Positions 5,171-13,392 of a stretch of 16,182 nt of DNA are shown piece after piece. Origin of the DNA: Prevotella sp. (GTDB lineage Bacteria > Bacteroidota > Bacteroidia > Bacteroidales > Bacteroidaceae). The first letter of the stretch is position 1; each line of letters opens with the position of its first letter. The notes under the pieces were generated by a model. That model worked only from the letters and a program-made list of their open reading frames with translations. It ran no database searches and had not been told where the DNA came from. Made by a program: the position numbers and the translations under genes. The DNA is taken from positions 1 to 16,182 of the forward strand of contig JAFXZF010000041.1 in NCBI GenBank assembly GCA_017541365.1. The letters are read 5' to 3'.

Positions 5171-5972
5171 ATTGTAGCTCATAGAGCTGTGAGGGAGTCT
5201 TGCGCTTGAGGTCTTCTACGATGAAGTCTTTGCCCACCACTATGCCATAGGAGCGTAGCACCTGCTCGACGGTCTTTAAAGCGAGTATAGGGTGGTTGTT
5301 CTCCTCGCTGAGGTGGCACAGCCATACGTGGCGTAGCTCGGATGTGGCGTAATTGGCTATCGCCTCGGCGCAGTCGTGATTGGAGAGGTGTCCTGTGGGG
5401 CTGTCTATACGAGTCTTGAGGTGCTGGGGGTATGAGCCTCCCAGTAGCATCTCCTTGTCGTAGTTTGCCTCGAGCACGAGGTAGTTTGCCTCGCCGATAT
5501 ACTGCTGCATCTCCTCTGTGACATGGCCTACATCGGTCATCAGGCAGAACACTACGCCCTCAGCCTCGATACGGTAGCCAACGTTGCCAGCGCTGTCGTG
5601 GGGCACCGCGAAGGGGGTGACATAGAAGTCACCCAGCTTCACTCGCTCACCTCGCTCTATGATACGGCGCTGATCTACTGGTACTTTCTTAGGCACGCAG
5701 TAGTTGCGCTCCATGCCGCCATGCACCTCAATGGTGGCATATACTGGTATGTCGTATTCGTTACTTATCACTCCCACCGACTTAATATGGTCGGCATGGT
5801 CGTGGGTTATCAATATGCGGTTGACGCTACTGAGTCTCAGTCCATATTCATGGAAGTATTTCTTTATGGTGCGTATTCCTACGCCGGAATCTATCAGCAT
5901 CGCGTCATTGGCAGTTTGCAGATAGTAGCAGTTGCCGCTACTTCCACTGCCGACAGACAGAAATTTCAGCAT
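5169..5972 (-). CDS. MBL-fold metallo-hydrolase, YycJ/WalJ type
   Basis: This 267-residue protein begins with 'MLKFLSVGSGSSGNCYYLQT', typical of the YycJ branch of the metallo-beta-lactamase fold. It carries the metal motif H57-D58-H59-A-D61-H62 in 'ITHDHADH'. Further family positions appear in 'VPHDSAGNVGY', 'MTDVGHVTEEM', 'LEANYD', 'GHLSNHDCAEAI' and 'CHLSEENNHP'. Members bind two metal ions and are proposed 5'-3' nucleases; in Firmicutes YycJ has been linked to mismatch-repair-related DNA processing. The substrate here is not known. It is the first gene of the minus-strand group, with a -7 box 20 bases upstream of its ATG. The ATG directly before LKFLS is the natural start. It is divergent from addAB, a DNA-repair operon, which may or may not be meaningful. 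Confidence 0.88.
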   Translation of the reverse strand: MLKFLSVGSGSSGNCYYLQTANDAMLIDSGVGIRTIKKYFHEYGLRLSSVNRILITHDHADHIKSVGVISNEYDIPVYATIEVHGGMERNYCVPKKVPVDQRRIIERGERVKLGDFYVTPFAVPHDSAGNVGYRIEAEGVVFCLMTDVGHVTEEMQQYIGEANYLVLEANYDKEMLLGGSYPQHLKTRIDSPTGHLSNHDCAEAIANYATSELRHVWLCHLSEENNHPILALKTVEQVLRSYGIVVGKDFIVEDLKRKTPSQLYELQ

Positions 5973-5991
5973 TTTAAGTTAATATTTTGGG

Positions 5992-5999
5992 CAAAGGTA
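5992..5999 (-). promoter_or_regulatory. -7 promoter box for the MBL/DUF1573/rel group
   Basis: On the minus strand the sequence reads TACCTTTG, an exact TAnnTTTG match. It lies 20 bases upstream of the MBL start codon at 5972. No perfect TTTG -33 element is seen at the expected distance. Confidence 0.6.
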
Positions 6000-6049
6000 A
6001 TAAAAAAAGTTGAAAGTTGAAAGTTTTCGTGTTTTCATACTTTTTTTAT

Positions 6050-6057
6050 TATCTTTG
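6050..6057 (+). promoter_or_regulatory. -7 promoter box for addAB
   Basis: TATCTTTG matches TAnnTTTG and lies 30 bases upstream of the addA ATG at 6088. The -33 region has only TTTC at 6025-6028. Two copies of a GTTGAAA heptamer (6009-6022) sit upstream. Together with the minus-strand box at 5992-5999 this makes a divergent promoter region. Confidence 0.6.
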
Positions 6058-6087
6058 TACCGAATTAGAAATCCTTAACTGTCAATT

Positions 6088-9000
6088 ATGCTAACCATCT
6101 TTAAGGCGAGTGCAGGAAGCGGAAAGACCTTCACACTCGCCATAGAATACATAAAGCTGCTAATAGAAAACCCCGAGGCGTATCGTAGCATACTCGCCGT
6201 CACCTTTACCAACAAGGCGACAGAGGAGATGAAGATGCGCATACTGTCACAACTGTACGGGCTATGGAGGCAGTTGCCCGACTCGGAAGCGTATATGGAA
6301 CGACTGTTGGAGAAGTTCAAAGGTTCAAAGGTTCAAGAGTTCGAGAGTTCAAGAGTTCGAGAGTATATATCGAAGCAGGCGGGACGGGCACTGCACCTAC
6401 TGCTCGACAACTACCACTTCTTCAGAGTGCAGACCATCGACACTTTCTTTCAGTCGGTGCTGCGCAACCTGGCTCACGAACTACAGCTCAATGCCAACCT
6501 GCGGGTGGGCATAGACCAGAATCAGATAGTCAACGAGGCTGTCGATGACATGATAGACTCCATAGCCGATGATGCAGAGCTGCGTAAGGTGGTGATGGAG
6601 TACGTAAGGGAGAGAATCAGCAACGACCAGGCATGGAACTTTATTGAGGACATAAAGGTCTTTGGCAGGGACATCTTCAAGGATTTCTACAAGGAGCACC
6701 GTGACGTCATCAATGAAAAGACCTCTGCGCCAAACTTCTTCAGGGAATACAAGGACGAGATTAACGAGAAATGCCGTGCGCTGGAAAAGAAATACGACGA
6801 GATAGCCGACGAAGCGGCACAGATACTTGAGGAGAACGGGCTGACGAATGCCGACTTCAGTTATTATAAGAATGGTGGTGGCATAACATATTTCGACAAA
6901 CTGCGCGAAGGGAACTTTGCGGAGATAGATACGGAGGCAGGACGTCTGAAAAGCGCCAAGGACGACCCCGACACATGGGTAGCCAAGAAGGCTGAGCGAC
7001 GTGAGGAGGCGCTGAGGGTAGTCCGCGAAAGCCTGCACCCGCTGATGCTGCGCACGGAACAGACTCGCACCCTCGATGCACGCTACTACTCCTCTGCGGA
7101 GAAGACGCTGAAGCACGTCAATGACGTGCAACTGCTGAGATACATCGAGGAGTTTGCCAAAAGGCTCAACGAGGCAGCACAGCGCTTCATGCTCAGCGAC
7201 ACCCCCACCCTACTCAGCGAGATGGTGAAGGATGATGACTCGCCATTTATATTTGAAAAGACAGGGGCATACCTGGAGCACATCATGATAGATGAGTTTC
7301 AGGATACCAGCACCATACAGTGGAACAACTTCAAGAAACTGCTCATTGAATGTCTGAGCAAGGGCAAGGACAGCCTCATCGTGGGCGATGTGAAGCAAAG
7401 CATATACCGATGGAGAGCAGGCGACTGGCGACTGCTCAACAATGTCGATCAGGAGTTTGCCAAACCGATGCTACGATTTGAACCCCTCAATACCAACTAC
7501 CGTTCGGACCGTAGCGTGATATGCTTCAACAACGTATTTTTCGAGAAGGTAGCCAAGAAGGAGGCCAGCAACATAGCAAACGCCAACAATACCGCCGTAG
7601 GGATAGGTGCCCAACTCGACAAGGCTTACGCCGACGTGAGCCAGGAGGTGCCGGAGTGGAAGCCACAACGGGGACTTGTGCATATCGAACTGATACCCAA
7701 GAATGACAAGGACTCCATGCCCGAACGCACTCTCGACATCATACACACACTGCAGGAGAAGGGCGCCAAGTTGAAGGATATAGCCATACTGCTCAGAAGC
7801 AACAAGGATATAATAGGGCTTGGTGCATACCTGGAGGAAAACGGCATAAAGGTAATATCGGCTGAAGCATTTCAGCTTGACGCCTCAGCCAGCGTGCGCA
7901 CCATCATAGAAGCCATGAAGTACATGGCTCACCCGAAGGACGAACTGACGTACCACCTGCTGCTGAAGGATGCCCACATGAGTGAACTGCCACAGGCATT
8001 TGTAGATAACATGGAGAGCATCATCACCCTCTCACTCCACGATATGACAGAGAGGATAGTACAGCTATTCCACCTGGGCGACAGGGAGGGGGCGTATATC
8101 ACCACTTTCTTTGACGAACTGCACAACTTCTGCACTGATGACTCCAACGTACTTGAGGACTTCCTCCGAGCGTGGGACGATGGTATATGTACAAAAAAGA
8201 TAGAGACCCCCGACTCTGACGGCGTGAGACTCCTCACCATACACAAGAGTAAGGGTCTGGAGTTTGGACACGTCATACTACCATACTGCAACTGGCAGTT
8301 GGAGAGAGGAACGACGCTATGGTGCGAACCTCAGGAGAGTCCTTTCAACAAACTACCCATAGTGCCACTGGCATACAGTTCGCCAAAGTCATTCGAGAAA
8401 ACCATATATGCCGAAGTCACTGCCGAAGAACATGCGCAGAGCATGGTAGATAACCTCAACCTGCTGTACGTGGCGATGACGAGAGCATGCTCATCACTGT
8501 TTGTCATAGGCATGCGCGGTGCCAATGAGAACTATCGTTCACGTGTCATAGAAGATATCATAAGAGAAGGTATGCCACAGACCATCGACGGTATGCCTCT
8601 GCACATCGACATACCTGACACTGACGACAAGGAGATAGCGCTGACATACGGCTCATGGGAGGGTCTATTTGAGACAAAGGAGGAGAAGCGCAAGAGCGAC
8701 AACGTATTTCTCCCCGACATCACTCCTGTACGCATCAAGGTGTCGTCAGCAGAAAGCACCGCAGTATTTCGTCAGAGCAACAAGAGTCTGGAATTTGCTG
8801 ACGACGCCATCGATGACAGTGACCGTCAGAGATATATCAAAATGGGTACGGTGATGCACATGGTATTCTCACAGATAGCTACCTTGGACGACATCGACCC
8901 CGTGCTGCGACGCATGGAGTTTGACGGCACACTGTACGATGACAGTATAACCAAAAAGAAACTGCTCGACACGCTGTCAAGCAAATTTCAAGACACGCAG

Positions 9001-9255
9001 GTAAGGGAGTGGTTCTCCGACAAATGGACGCTATATAACGAATGTACCATCATAACACCTGAGGGCGAACACCGTCCCGACCGCGTGATGACCAACGGAA
9101 AGGAAACGATAGTGGTGGACTTTAAGTTTGGCAAAATGATGCCAGAGCACCACCAACAGGTGATGCGCTACATCACTCTGCTACGTGATATGGGGATGCC
9201 CGATGTGAAGGGGTACCTATGGTATGTGTCACTGAATAAAATAGAGAAAGTATGA
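6088..9255 (+). CDS. addA: AddA-like UvrD-family helicase-nuclease
   Basis: This 1055-residue protein has the full set of superfamily 1A motifs: Walker A ASAGSGKT (residues 7-14), motif II DEFQD (402-406), motif III GDVKQSIYRWR (433-443), motif IV NYRSD (470-474), motif V IHKSKGLEF (718-726) and motif VI LLYVAMTRA (792-800). A RecB-family nuclease domain ends the protein: D998, D1011-x-K1013 (VDFKFGK) and Q1024 with Y1028. AddA with AddB unwinds and resects double-strand breaks and loads RecA, the Bacteroidota counterpart of RecBCD. Its stop overlaps the addB start (ATGA, 9252-9255), which supports the pairing. Residues 77-92 are encoded by an array of six 8-base units, an unusual insertion in the linker after motif Ia. 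The ATG directly precedes the Walker A strand, as in the family. Confidence 0.92.
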   Translation: MLTIFKASAGSGKTFTLAIEYIKLLIENPEAYRSILAVTFTNKATEEMKMRILSQLYGLWRQLPDSEAYMERLLEKFKGSKVQEFESSRVREYISKQAGRALHLLLDNYHFFRVQTIDTFFQSVLRNLAHELQLNANLRVGIDQNQIVNEAVDDMIDSIADDAELRKVVMEYVRERISNDQAWNFIEDIKVFGRDIFKDFYKEHRDVINEKTSAPNFFREYKDEINEKCRALEKKYDEIADEAAQILEENGLTNADFSYYKNGGGITYFDKLREGNFAEIDTEAGRLKSAKDDPDTWVAKKAERREEALRVVRESLHPLMLRTEQTRTLDARYYSSAEKTLKHVNDVQLLRYIEEFAKRLNEAAQRFMLSDTPTLLSEMVKDDDSPFIFEKTGAYLEHIMIDEFQDTSTIQWNNFKKLLIECLSKGKDSLIVGDVKQSIYRWRAGDWRLLNNVDQEFAKPMLRFEPLNTNYRSDRSVICFNNVFFEKVAKKEASNIANANNTAVGIGAQLDKAYADVSQEVPEWKPQRGLVHIELIPKNDKDSMPERTLDIIHTLQEKGAKLKDIAILLRSNKDIIGLGAYLEENGIKVISAEAFQLDASASVRTIIEAMKYMAHPKDELTYHLLLKDAHMSELPQAFVDNMESIITLSLHDMTERIVQLFHLGDREGAYITTFFDELHNFCTDDSNVLEDFLRAWDDGICTKKIETPDSDGVRLLTIHKSKGLEFGHVILPYCNWQLERGTTLWCEPQESPFNKLPIVPLAYSSPKSFEKTIYAEVTAEEHAQSMVDNLNLLYVAMTRACSSLFVIGMRGANENYRSRVIEDIIREGMPQTIDGMPLHIDIPDTDDKEIALTYGSWEGLFETKEEKRKSDNVFLPDITPVRIKVSSAESTAVFRQSNKSLEFADDAIDDSDRQRYIKMGTVMHMVFSQIATLDDIDPVLRRMEFDGTLYDDSITKKKLLDTLSSKFQDTQVREWFSDKWTLYNECTIITPEGEHRPDRVMTNGKETIVVDFKFGKMMPEHHQQVMRYITLLRDMGMPDVKGYLWYVSLNKIEKV
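6315..6362. repeat. Octanucleotide tandem array within addA
   Basis: Six consecutive 8-base units are GTTCAAAG twice, then GTTCAAGA, GTTCGAGA, GTTCAAGA, GTTCGAGA. The total of 48 bases preserves the reading frame, but gain or loss of one unit would not. They encode about residues 77-92 (FKGSKVQEFESSRVR). Confidence 0.9.
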
Positions 9256-12005
9256 ACTCCTTCCTACACAACATAGCGACAGAACTATTACGAGAGCATG
9301 ACGGCGACATGCATGACGTCACGATAGTGTTTCCTAACAAGCGCGCAGCACTGTTTCTTAACAGACTGTTGGCGGAACTCAGCGACCGACCGATATGGAG
9401 TCCTCAGTACACCACCATCAGCGAACTATTTCGCTCCATGTCGTCACTGGAGATTGGCGACCGCATACTGCTTGTCAGCGAACTGCACAAATCATACTGC
9501 AAGGTGACGGGCAAACAGGAGTCTCTGGAGCAGTTCTACGGATGGGGAGAGCTGATGCTCAGCGACTTTGACGACATCGACAAGCATCTCCGCGATGCCA
9601 AACAGATATTCTCACTGCTCAGCGACATACACCAACTGGACTCCATCGACTATCTCACACAAGAGAAGATTGCAGCTCTGCAGCAGTTCTTCAGCAATTT
9701 CTCTAAGGACCATAACACGGTGCTCAAACAACGTTTCCTCGAGCTATGGAACCGCTTCTATGATATCTACACCGACTATCGTCAGTCGCTGCTGGCACAG
9801 GGCATAGCGTACGAAGGCATGATGTACAGGGAGGTGATAGAGAACCTTAACCTTAACGATAACCTTAACTACGTTTTTGTGGGTTTCAACCTCATGACAC
9901 CCGTGGAGCAACTCCTCGTGACAAAGGTAGGCGGAAAGGTCATCAATGACGATGATAACTCATGTCCACCTAAGCAGTTGACATTTCTCTCTTCACCCAC
10001 CAACGACCTGCAGGCACGCTACATCACGCAATGGCTCACTCCTGAGCGCATCAAGGCTGGCAGACGCACCGCCATAGTGCTCGCCGACGAGAGTCTGCTC
10101 GAGACGGTGCTCCACTGTCTGCCACCAGGACTATGCCTCAATATCACCACGGGCTATCCCCTCGCACAGGCATCTATCACCTCACTCATCAAAGCGGTGG
10201 CAACCCTGATGCTGAAGAACAGTTATACCCTGCACAATATCAACGGAGTGCTGCGACACCCCCTCATGAAGTATATATCCGACAAGCAGGCGGAACTGCA
10301 TAACGACCTTAACAGCAAAAAGATCTATTACCTCACAGCGGAGGAGATATCTGTCGATGACAACCTACGCCACCTCTTTGCCCCACTAAAGGACAGGGAG
10401 GATGTCACAGCTCTTATAGAGCGCCTCATATGGGTCACCAAGACTATTGCCAAGGCTGACAGACACGATGCTCTCACCACAGAGTCGCTATACCGCATGT
10501 ACACACTCCTCAACCGACTGCAAACCCTAATCAGTGAGAATGGCATAGAGCTTACCATGACAATGTTTGGCAAACTGCTGCAGCAGGTTATACAATCAAC
10601 TACTATACCATTTCACGGCGAACCCATCGAGGGCATACAGATTATGGGAGTGCTCGAGACGCGCAACCTTGACTTTGACCACGTACTGCTTCTCTCATGC
10701 AATGAGGGCATGCTACCTGCCAAGGTCAACGACTCGTCATTTATCCCCCACTCCATACGTATGGCACATGGGCTCACCACTATCGATAATAAGGTCGCAA
10801 TATATCACTACTATTTCGACCGCCTGCTACAACGTGCAGACGATGTCACCATAGTATATAATAATGCCGTAAACGATGGCAAGGCGTCGGAGATGTCGCG
10901 CTTCATGCTACAACTCATAGCACAGGACACCATACCTATAAAGCGTGGCGCACTGGAAGCAGATGTCGATGTCACCACCAACAATTTCAGCGACATCAAG
11001 AAGACACCTGACATGATACGTAAACTGCTCGAGCATAAGTTTCTGTCACCATCGGCACTGGGCAAATACCTGCGATGTCCAGCAAGATTCTACTACACAT
11101 ACGTCGAGGACATACGTGATGACAACGAGAGCGACGAGGAGGAAATTGACTATGCCGTATTCGGAAGAATATTCCACAAAGCTGCCGAACTGCTCTACTC
11201 TGACTTTCAAGGCAAGGTGGTGCCACCAGAATATATACCGAGGCTGCTGCGCGAGAAGGGGCACCCTACCCTGCGCCGCATAGCCGAACAGGCTTTCCGC
11301 GAGATATTGTTTAATATAGGAGATACGCAGCGCAAGACTCCCAAACTGGGCGGACTGCAGGTCATAAACTTCGAGATGGTAGTGACATTCCTTATCCATC
11401 TGCTACGCTACGACCACACTCTCACACGACTGCAGATAGTGGGACTCGAAAAGACAGTATATGGCACCGTACCCGTCAATACTGCCAATGGCACCATCAA
11501 TGTCAATATCGGAGGTACCATAGACCGACTCGACATGGTCAATGACAAGGACGGCATAAGGCGCCTGAGGGTGATAGACTACAAGACGGGCAGACTGTCC
11601 AGACCGCTCAATATCAACGAAATCAAGGACATCTTTGACCCCACAAAGATAGACTACCATACCGACTACTTCCTGCAGGCGTTGCTCTATGCTTATATTA
11701 TCAACGAAGACGATAACTTCGTACGAAACGCTACGCTACGAAACGGCGCAAGCGCCTACGAAAACGAAAACGGTCTGCCCATCGCTACAGGACTGCTATA
11801 CGTACAGAGCGCCACGAAGGAGGAGTACTCGCCACTGCTCAGCATAGCGGGGACTCCCATATGCGATGCAACACAGCATCTTGAAGATTTTCGTGAGGGG
11901 CTGTCACAACTCATAGGCGAGATACTCAATACCGACATACCATTCCGCCTCACCAACAACGTCCGACACTGCGAGCAATGCCCATACTACAATTTCTGCC
12001 ACTAA
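9252..12005 (+). CDS. addB: AddB-like exonuclease with iron-sulfur cysteines
   Basis: This 917-residue protein starts with an inactive-helicase-like segment (VTIVFPNKRAALFLNRLL) and ends in a PD-(D/E)xK nuclease domain. Visible nuclease residues are D758 (GTIDRLD), D776-x-K778 (IDYKTGR) and Q809 with Y813 (LQALLYAY). Four cysteines are placed as in AddB proteins with a 4Fe-4S cluster: C609 in KYLRCPARFYY, and C907, C910 and C916 in the terminal CEQCPYYNFC. AddB supplies the second nuclease and, in studied systems, recognition of the regulatory DNA sequence. The start overlaps the addA stop by four bases. Two repeat insertions are visible: an AACCTT-type array at residues 198-206, and a palindromic repeat at about 822-840, in a loop between the QxxxY motif and the next strand (GLLYVQS). 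Both keep the frame. Confidence 0.9.
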   Translation: MNSFLHNIATELLREHDGDMHDVTIVFPNKRAALFLNRLLAELSDRPIWSPQYTTISELFRSMSSLEIGDRILLVSELHKSYCKVTGKQESLEQFYGWGELMLSDFDDIDKHLRDAKQIFSLLSDIHQLDSIDYLTQEKIAALQQFFSNFSKDHNTVLKQRFLELWNRFYDIYTDYRQSLLAQGIAYEGMMYREVIENLNLNDNLNYVFVGFNLMTPVEQLLVTKVGGKVINDDDNSCPPKQLTFLSSPTNDLQARYITQWLTPERIKAGRRTAIVLADESLLETVLHCLPPGLCLNITTGYPLAQASITSLIKAVATLMLKNSYTLHNINGVLRHPLMKYISDKQAELHNDLNSKKIYYLTAEEISVDDNLRHLFAPLKDREDVTALIERLIWVTKTIAKADRHDALTTESLYRMYTLLNRLQTLISENGIELTMTMFGKLLQQVIQSTTIPFHGEPIEGIQIMGVLETRNLDFDHVLLLSCNEGMLPAKVNDSSFIPHSIRMAHGLTTIDNKVAIYHYYFDRLLQRADDVTIVYNNAVNDGKASEMSRFMLQLIAQDTIPIKRGALEADVDVTTNNFSDIKKTPDMIRKLLEHKFLSPSALGKYLRCPARFYYTYVEDIRDDNESDEEEIDYAVFGRIFHKAAELLYSDFQGKVVPPEYIPRLLREKGHPTLRRIAEQAFREILFNIGDTQRKTPKLGGLQVINFEMVVTFLIHLLRYDHTLTRLQIVGLEKTVYGTVPVNTANGTINVNIGGTIDRLDMVNDKDGIRRLRVIDYKTGRLSRPLNINEIKDIFDPTKIDYHTDYFLQALLYAYIINEDDNFVRNATLRNGASAYENENGLPIATGLLYVQSATKEEYSPLLSIAGTPICDATQHLEDFREGLSQLIGEILNTDIPFRLTNNVRHCEQCPYYNFCH
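9843..9869. repeat. AACCTT-type array within addB
   Basis: AACCTT, AACCTT, AACGAT, AACCTT and AAC encode N-L-N-L-N-D-N-L-N before the strand YVFVGFN. A similar run (AACCCTAACCTTAACC) occurs inside lptD from 13439, where it encodes N-P-N-L-N-L-N. Confidence 0.7.
11719..11772. repeat. Palindromic repeat inserted in frame in addB
   Basis: Bases 11719-11746 are identical to 4599-4626 upstream of the rel gene. They are followed by the palindrome GGCGC-AA-GCGCC (11745-11756), then CTACGA-like and ACGAAA tails. The translation of the element (FVRNATLRNGASAYENEN) has no role in the nuclease fold that I can see. The right boundary is approximate. Confidence 0.9.
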
Positions 12006-12044
12006 AGTACAGAGGGTTTGTAACTTTAAATAAGTTTTTGCAAA

Positions 12045-12072
12045 TAATTACTAATTCCTAATTACTAATTCC
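12045..12072. repeat. 7-bp tandem array before rarA
   Basis: Units TAATTAC, TAATTCC, TAATTAC, TAATTCC run without gaps from 12045 to 12072. The array lies in the 94-base gap between addB and rarA, directly upstream of the -7 box. Confidence 0.85.
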
Positions 12073-12083
12073 TATTTTTTTCG

Positions 12084-12091
12084 TAACTTTG
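12084..12091 (+). promoter_or_regulatory. -7 promoter box of rarA, very close to the start codon
   Basis: TAACTTTG matches TAnnTTTG and the same TCGTAACTTTGCA context as the toxin-antitoxin promoter (930-941). It ends only eight bases before the ATG at 12100. No good TTTG is seen about 20 bases upstream. Confidence 0.6.
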
Positions 12092-12099
12092 CACCTTAT

Positions 12100-13362
12100 A
12101 TGGAACCATTGGCAGAGCGTCTGAGACCCAAGACGCTGGATGAATACATAGGACAGCAGCACCTCGTAGGTGAGGGGGCAGTGCTCAGACGCATGATTGA
12201 CTCTGGGCGCATCAACTCCTTTATACTATGGGGACCACCAGGGGTGGGCAAGACGACACTGGCACAGATTATAGCCAATAAACTGCAAACGCCCTTTTAC
12301 ACCCTATCGGCAGTGACAAGCGGAGTAAAGGATGTGCGCGATGTCATAGAGCGTGCCAAGTCCAACCGCTTCTTCTCGTCAGCCTCACCCATACTCTTTA
12401 TTGATGAGATACACCGTTTCTCCAAATCTCAGCAGGACTCTCTCCTCGGTGCCGTGGAGAAAGGTATAGTGACACTTATCGGTGCCACCACGGAGAATCC
12501 GTCATTTGAGGTGATAAGACCACTGCTGTCACGATGCCAGCTGTATGTGCTCAAACCTCTCGAAAAGGATGACCTGATACAGTTGCTGCAGCGAGCAATA
12601 ACGACTGACGTGGAGCTCAAGAAGCTACACATCAGCCTGAAAGAAACTGACGCCATGCTACGATACAGCGGAGGCGATGCACGAAAGTTACTTAACATAC
12701 TGCAGCTCGTAGTGGAGTCGGAGTCAAATGAAACAATAGAGATCACCGACGAACTGGTAGTCAACCGCCTGCAGCAAAATCCGCTCGCATACGACAAACA
12801 GGGCGAGATGCACTATGACATCATATCAGCATTTATAAAGTCAATCAGAGGCAGCGACCCTGATGCTGCACTGTACTGGATGGCACGCATGATAGAAGGT
12901 GGCGAACAACCAGAGTTTATCGCTCGACGGCTCGTCATCAGTGCATCGGAGGACATCGGACTCGCCAATCCTAATGCGTTGCTACTCGCCAATGCCGCCT
13001 TTGACACCGTCATGAAGATAGGATGGCCCGAAGCACGCATAGCACTGGCGGAGGCATGCGTATATCTCGCTACGTCACCAAAGTCCAACTCTGCCTACAT
13101 GGCTATCAACGATGCCCTGCAGCTGGTAAAGGAGACTGGCAACCTGCCAGTGCCACTGCACCTACGCAACGCTCCTACCCAACTGATGTCACAGTTGGGG
13201 TACAGCGACGGATACAAGTATCCTCACGACTTTCCTAACCACTACACACCGCAACAGTATATGCCCGATGCACTCAAGGGGCACCGTCTGTGGACCCCTG
13301 GACATCACCCCATAGAAGAGCGACAGTACCAACAGTGGGATAAGATAATTCATAATTCATAA
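12100..13362 (+). CDS. rarA: Replication-associated recombination protein A (RarA/MgsA AAA+ ATPase)
   Basis: This 420-residue protein begins 'MEPLAERLRPKTLDEYIGQ', the characteristic RarA start, which fixes the ATG. Walker A is GPPGVGKTT (45-53) and Walker B is LFIDEIHRF (99-107). The sensor segment 'LIGATTENPSFEV' and the conserved C-terminal clamp-loader-like tetramerisation region follow ('SFIK-type' SAFIKSIRGSDPDAALYW, RRLVISASEDIGLANP). RarA acts at stalled or gapped replication forks and is conserved across bacteria. The length is close to the usual 430-450 residues. The last residues (KIIHNS) and the stop codon are encoded by a 7-bp ATAATTC array, so the natural C-terminus has probably been replaced or trimmed by repeat sequence. 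Its position after addAB is compatible with a DNA-repair neighbourhood, but a separate promoter is likely. Confidence 0.95.
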   Translation: MEPLAERLRPKTLDEYIGQQHLVGEGAVLRRMIDSGRINSFILWGPPGVGKTTLAQIIANKLQTPFYTLSAVTSGVKDVRDVIERAKSNRFFSSASPILFIDEIHRFSKSQQDSLLGAVEKGIVTLIGATTENPSFEVIRPLLSRCQLYVLKPLEKDDLIQLLQRAITTDVELKKLHISLKETDAMLRYSGGDARKLLNILQLVVESESNETIEITDELVVNRLQQNPLAYDKQGEMHYDIISAFIKSIRGSDPDAALYWMARMIEGGEQPEFIARRLVISASEDIGLANPNALLLANAAFDTVMKIGWPEARIALAEACVYLATSPKSNSAYMAINDALQLVKETGNLPVPLHLRNAPTQLMSQLGYSDGYKYPHDFPNHYTPQQYMPDALKGHRLWTPGHHPIEERQYQQWDKIIHNS

Positions 13363-13372
13363 TTCACAATTA
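13345..13372. repeat. 7-bp tandem array across the rarA stop codon
   Basis: ATAATTC occurs three times (13345-13365), then the degenerate ACAATTA. It supplies the last codons and TAA stop of rarA and runs into the start region of lptD. Confidence 0.85.
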
Positions 13373-13392
13373 AGGGGCTACTATCCATAATA

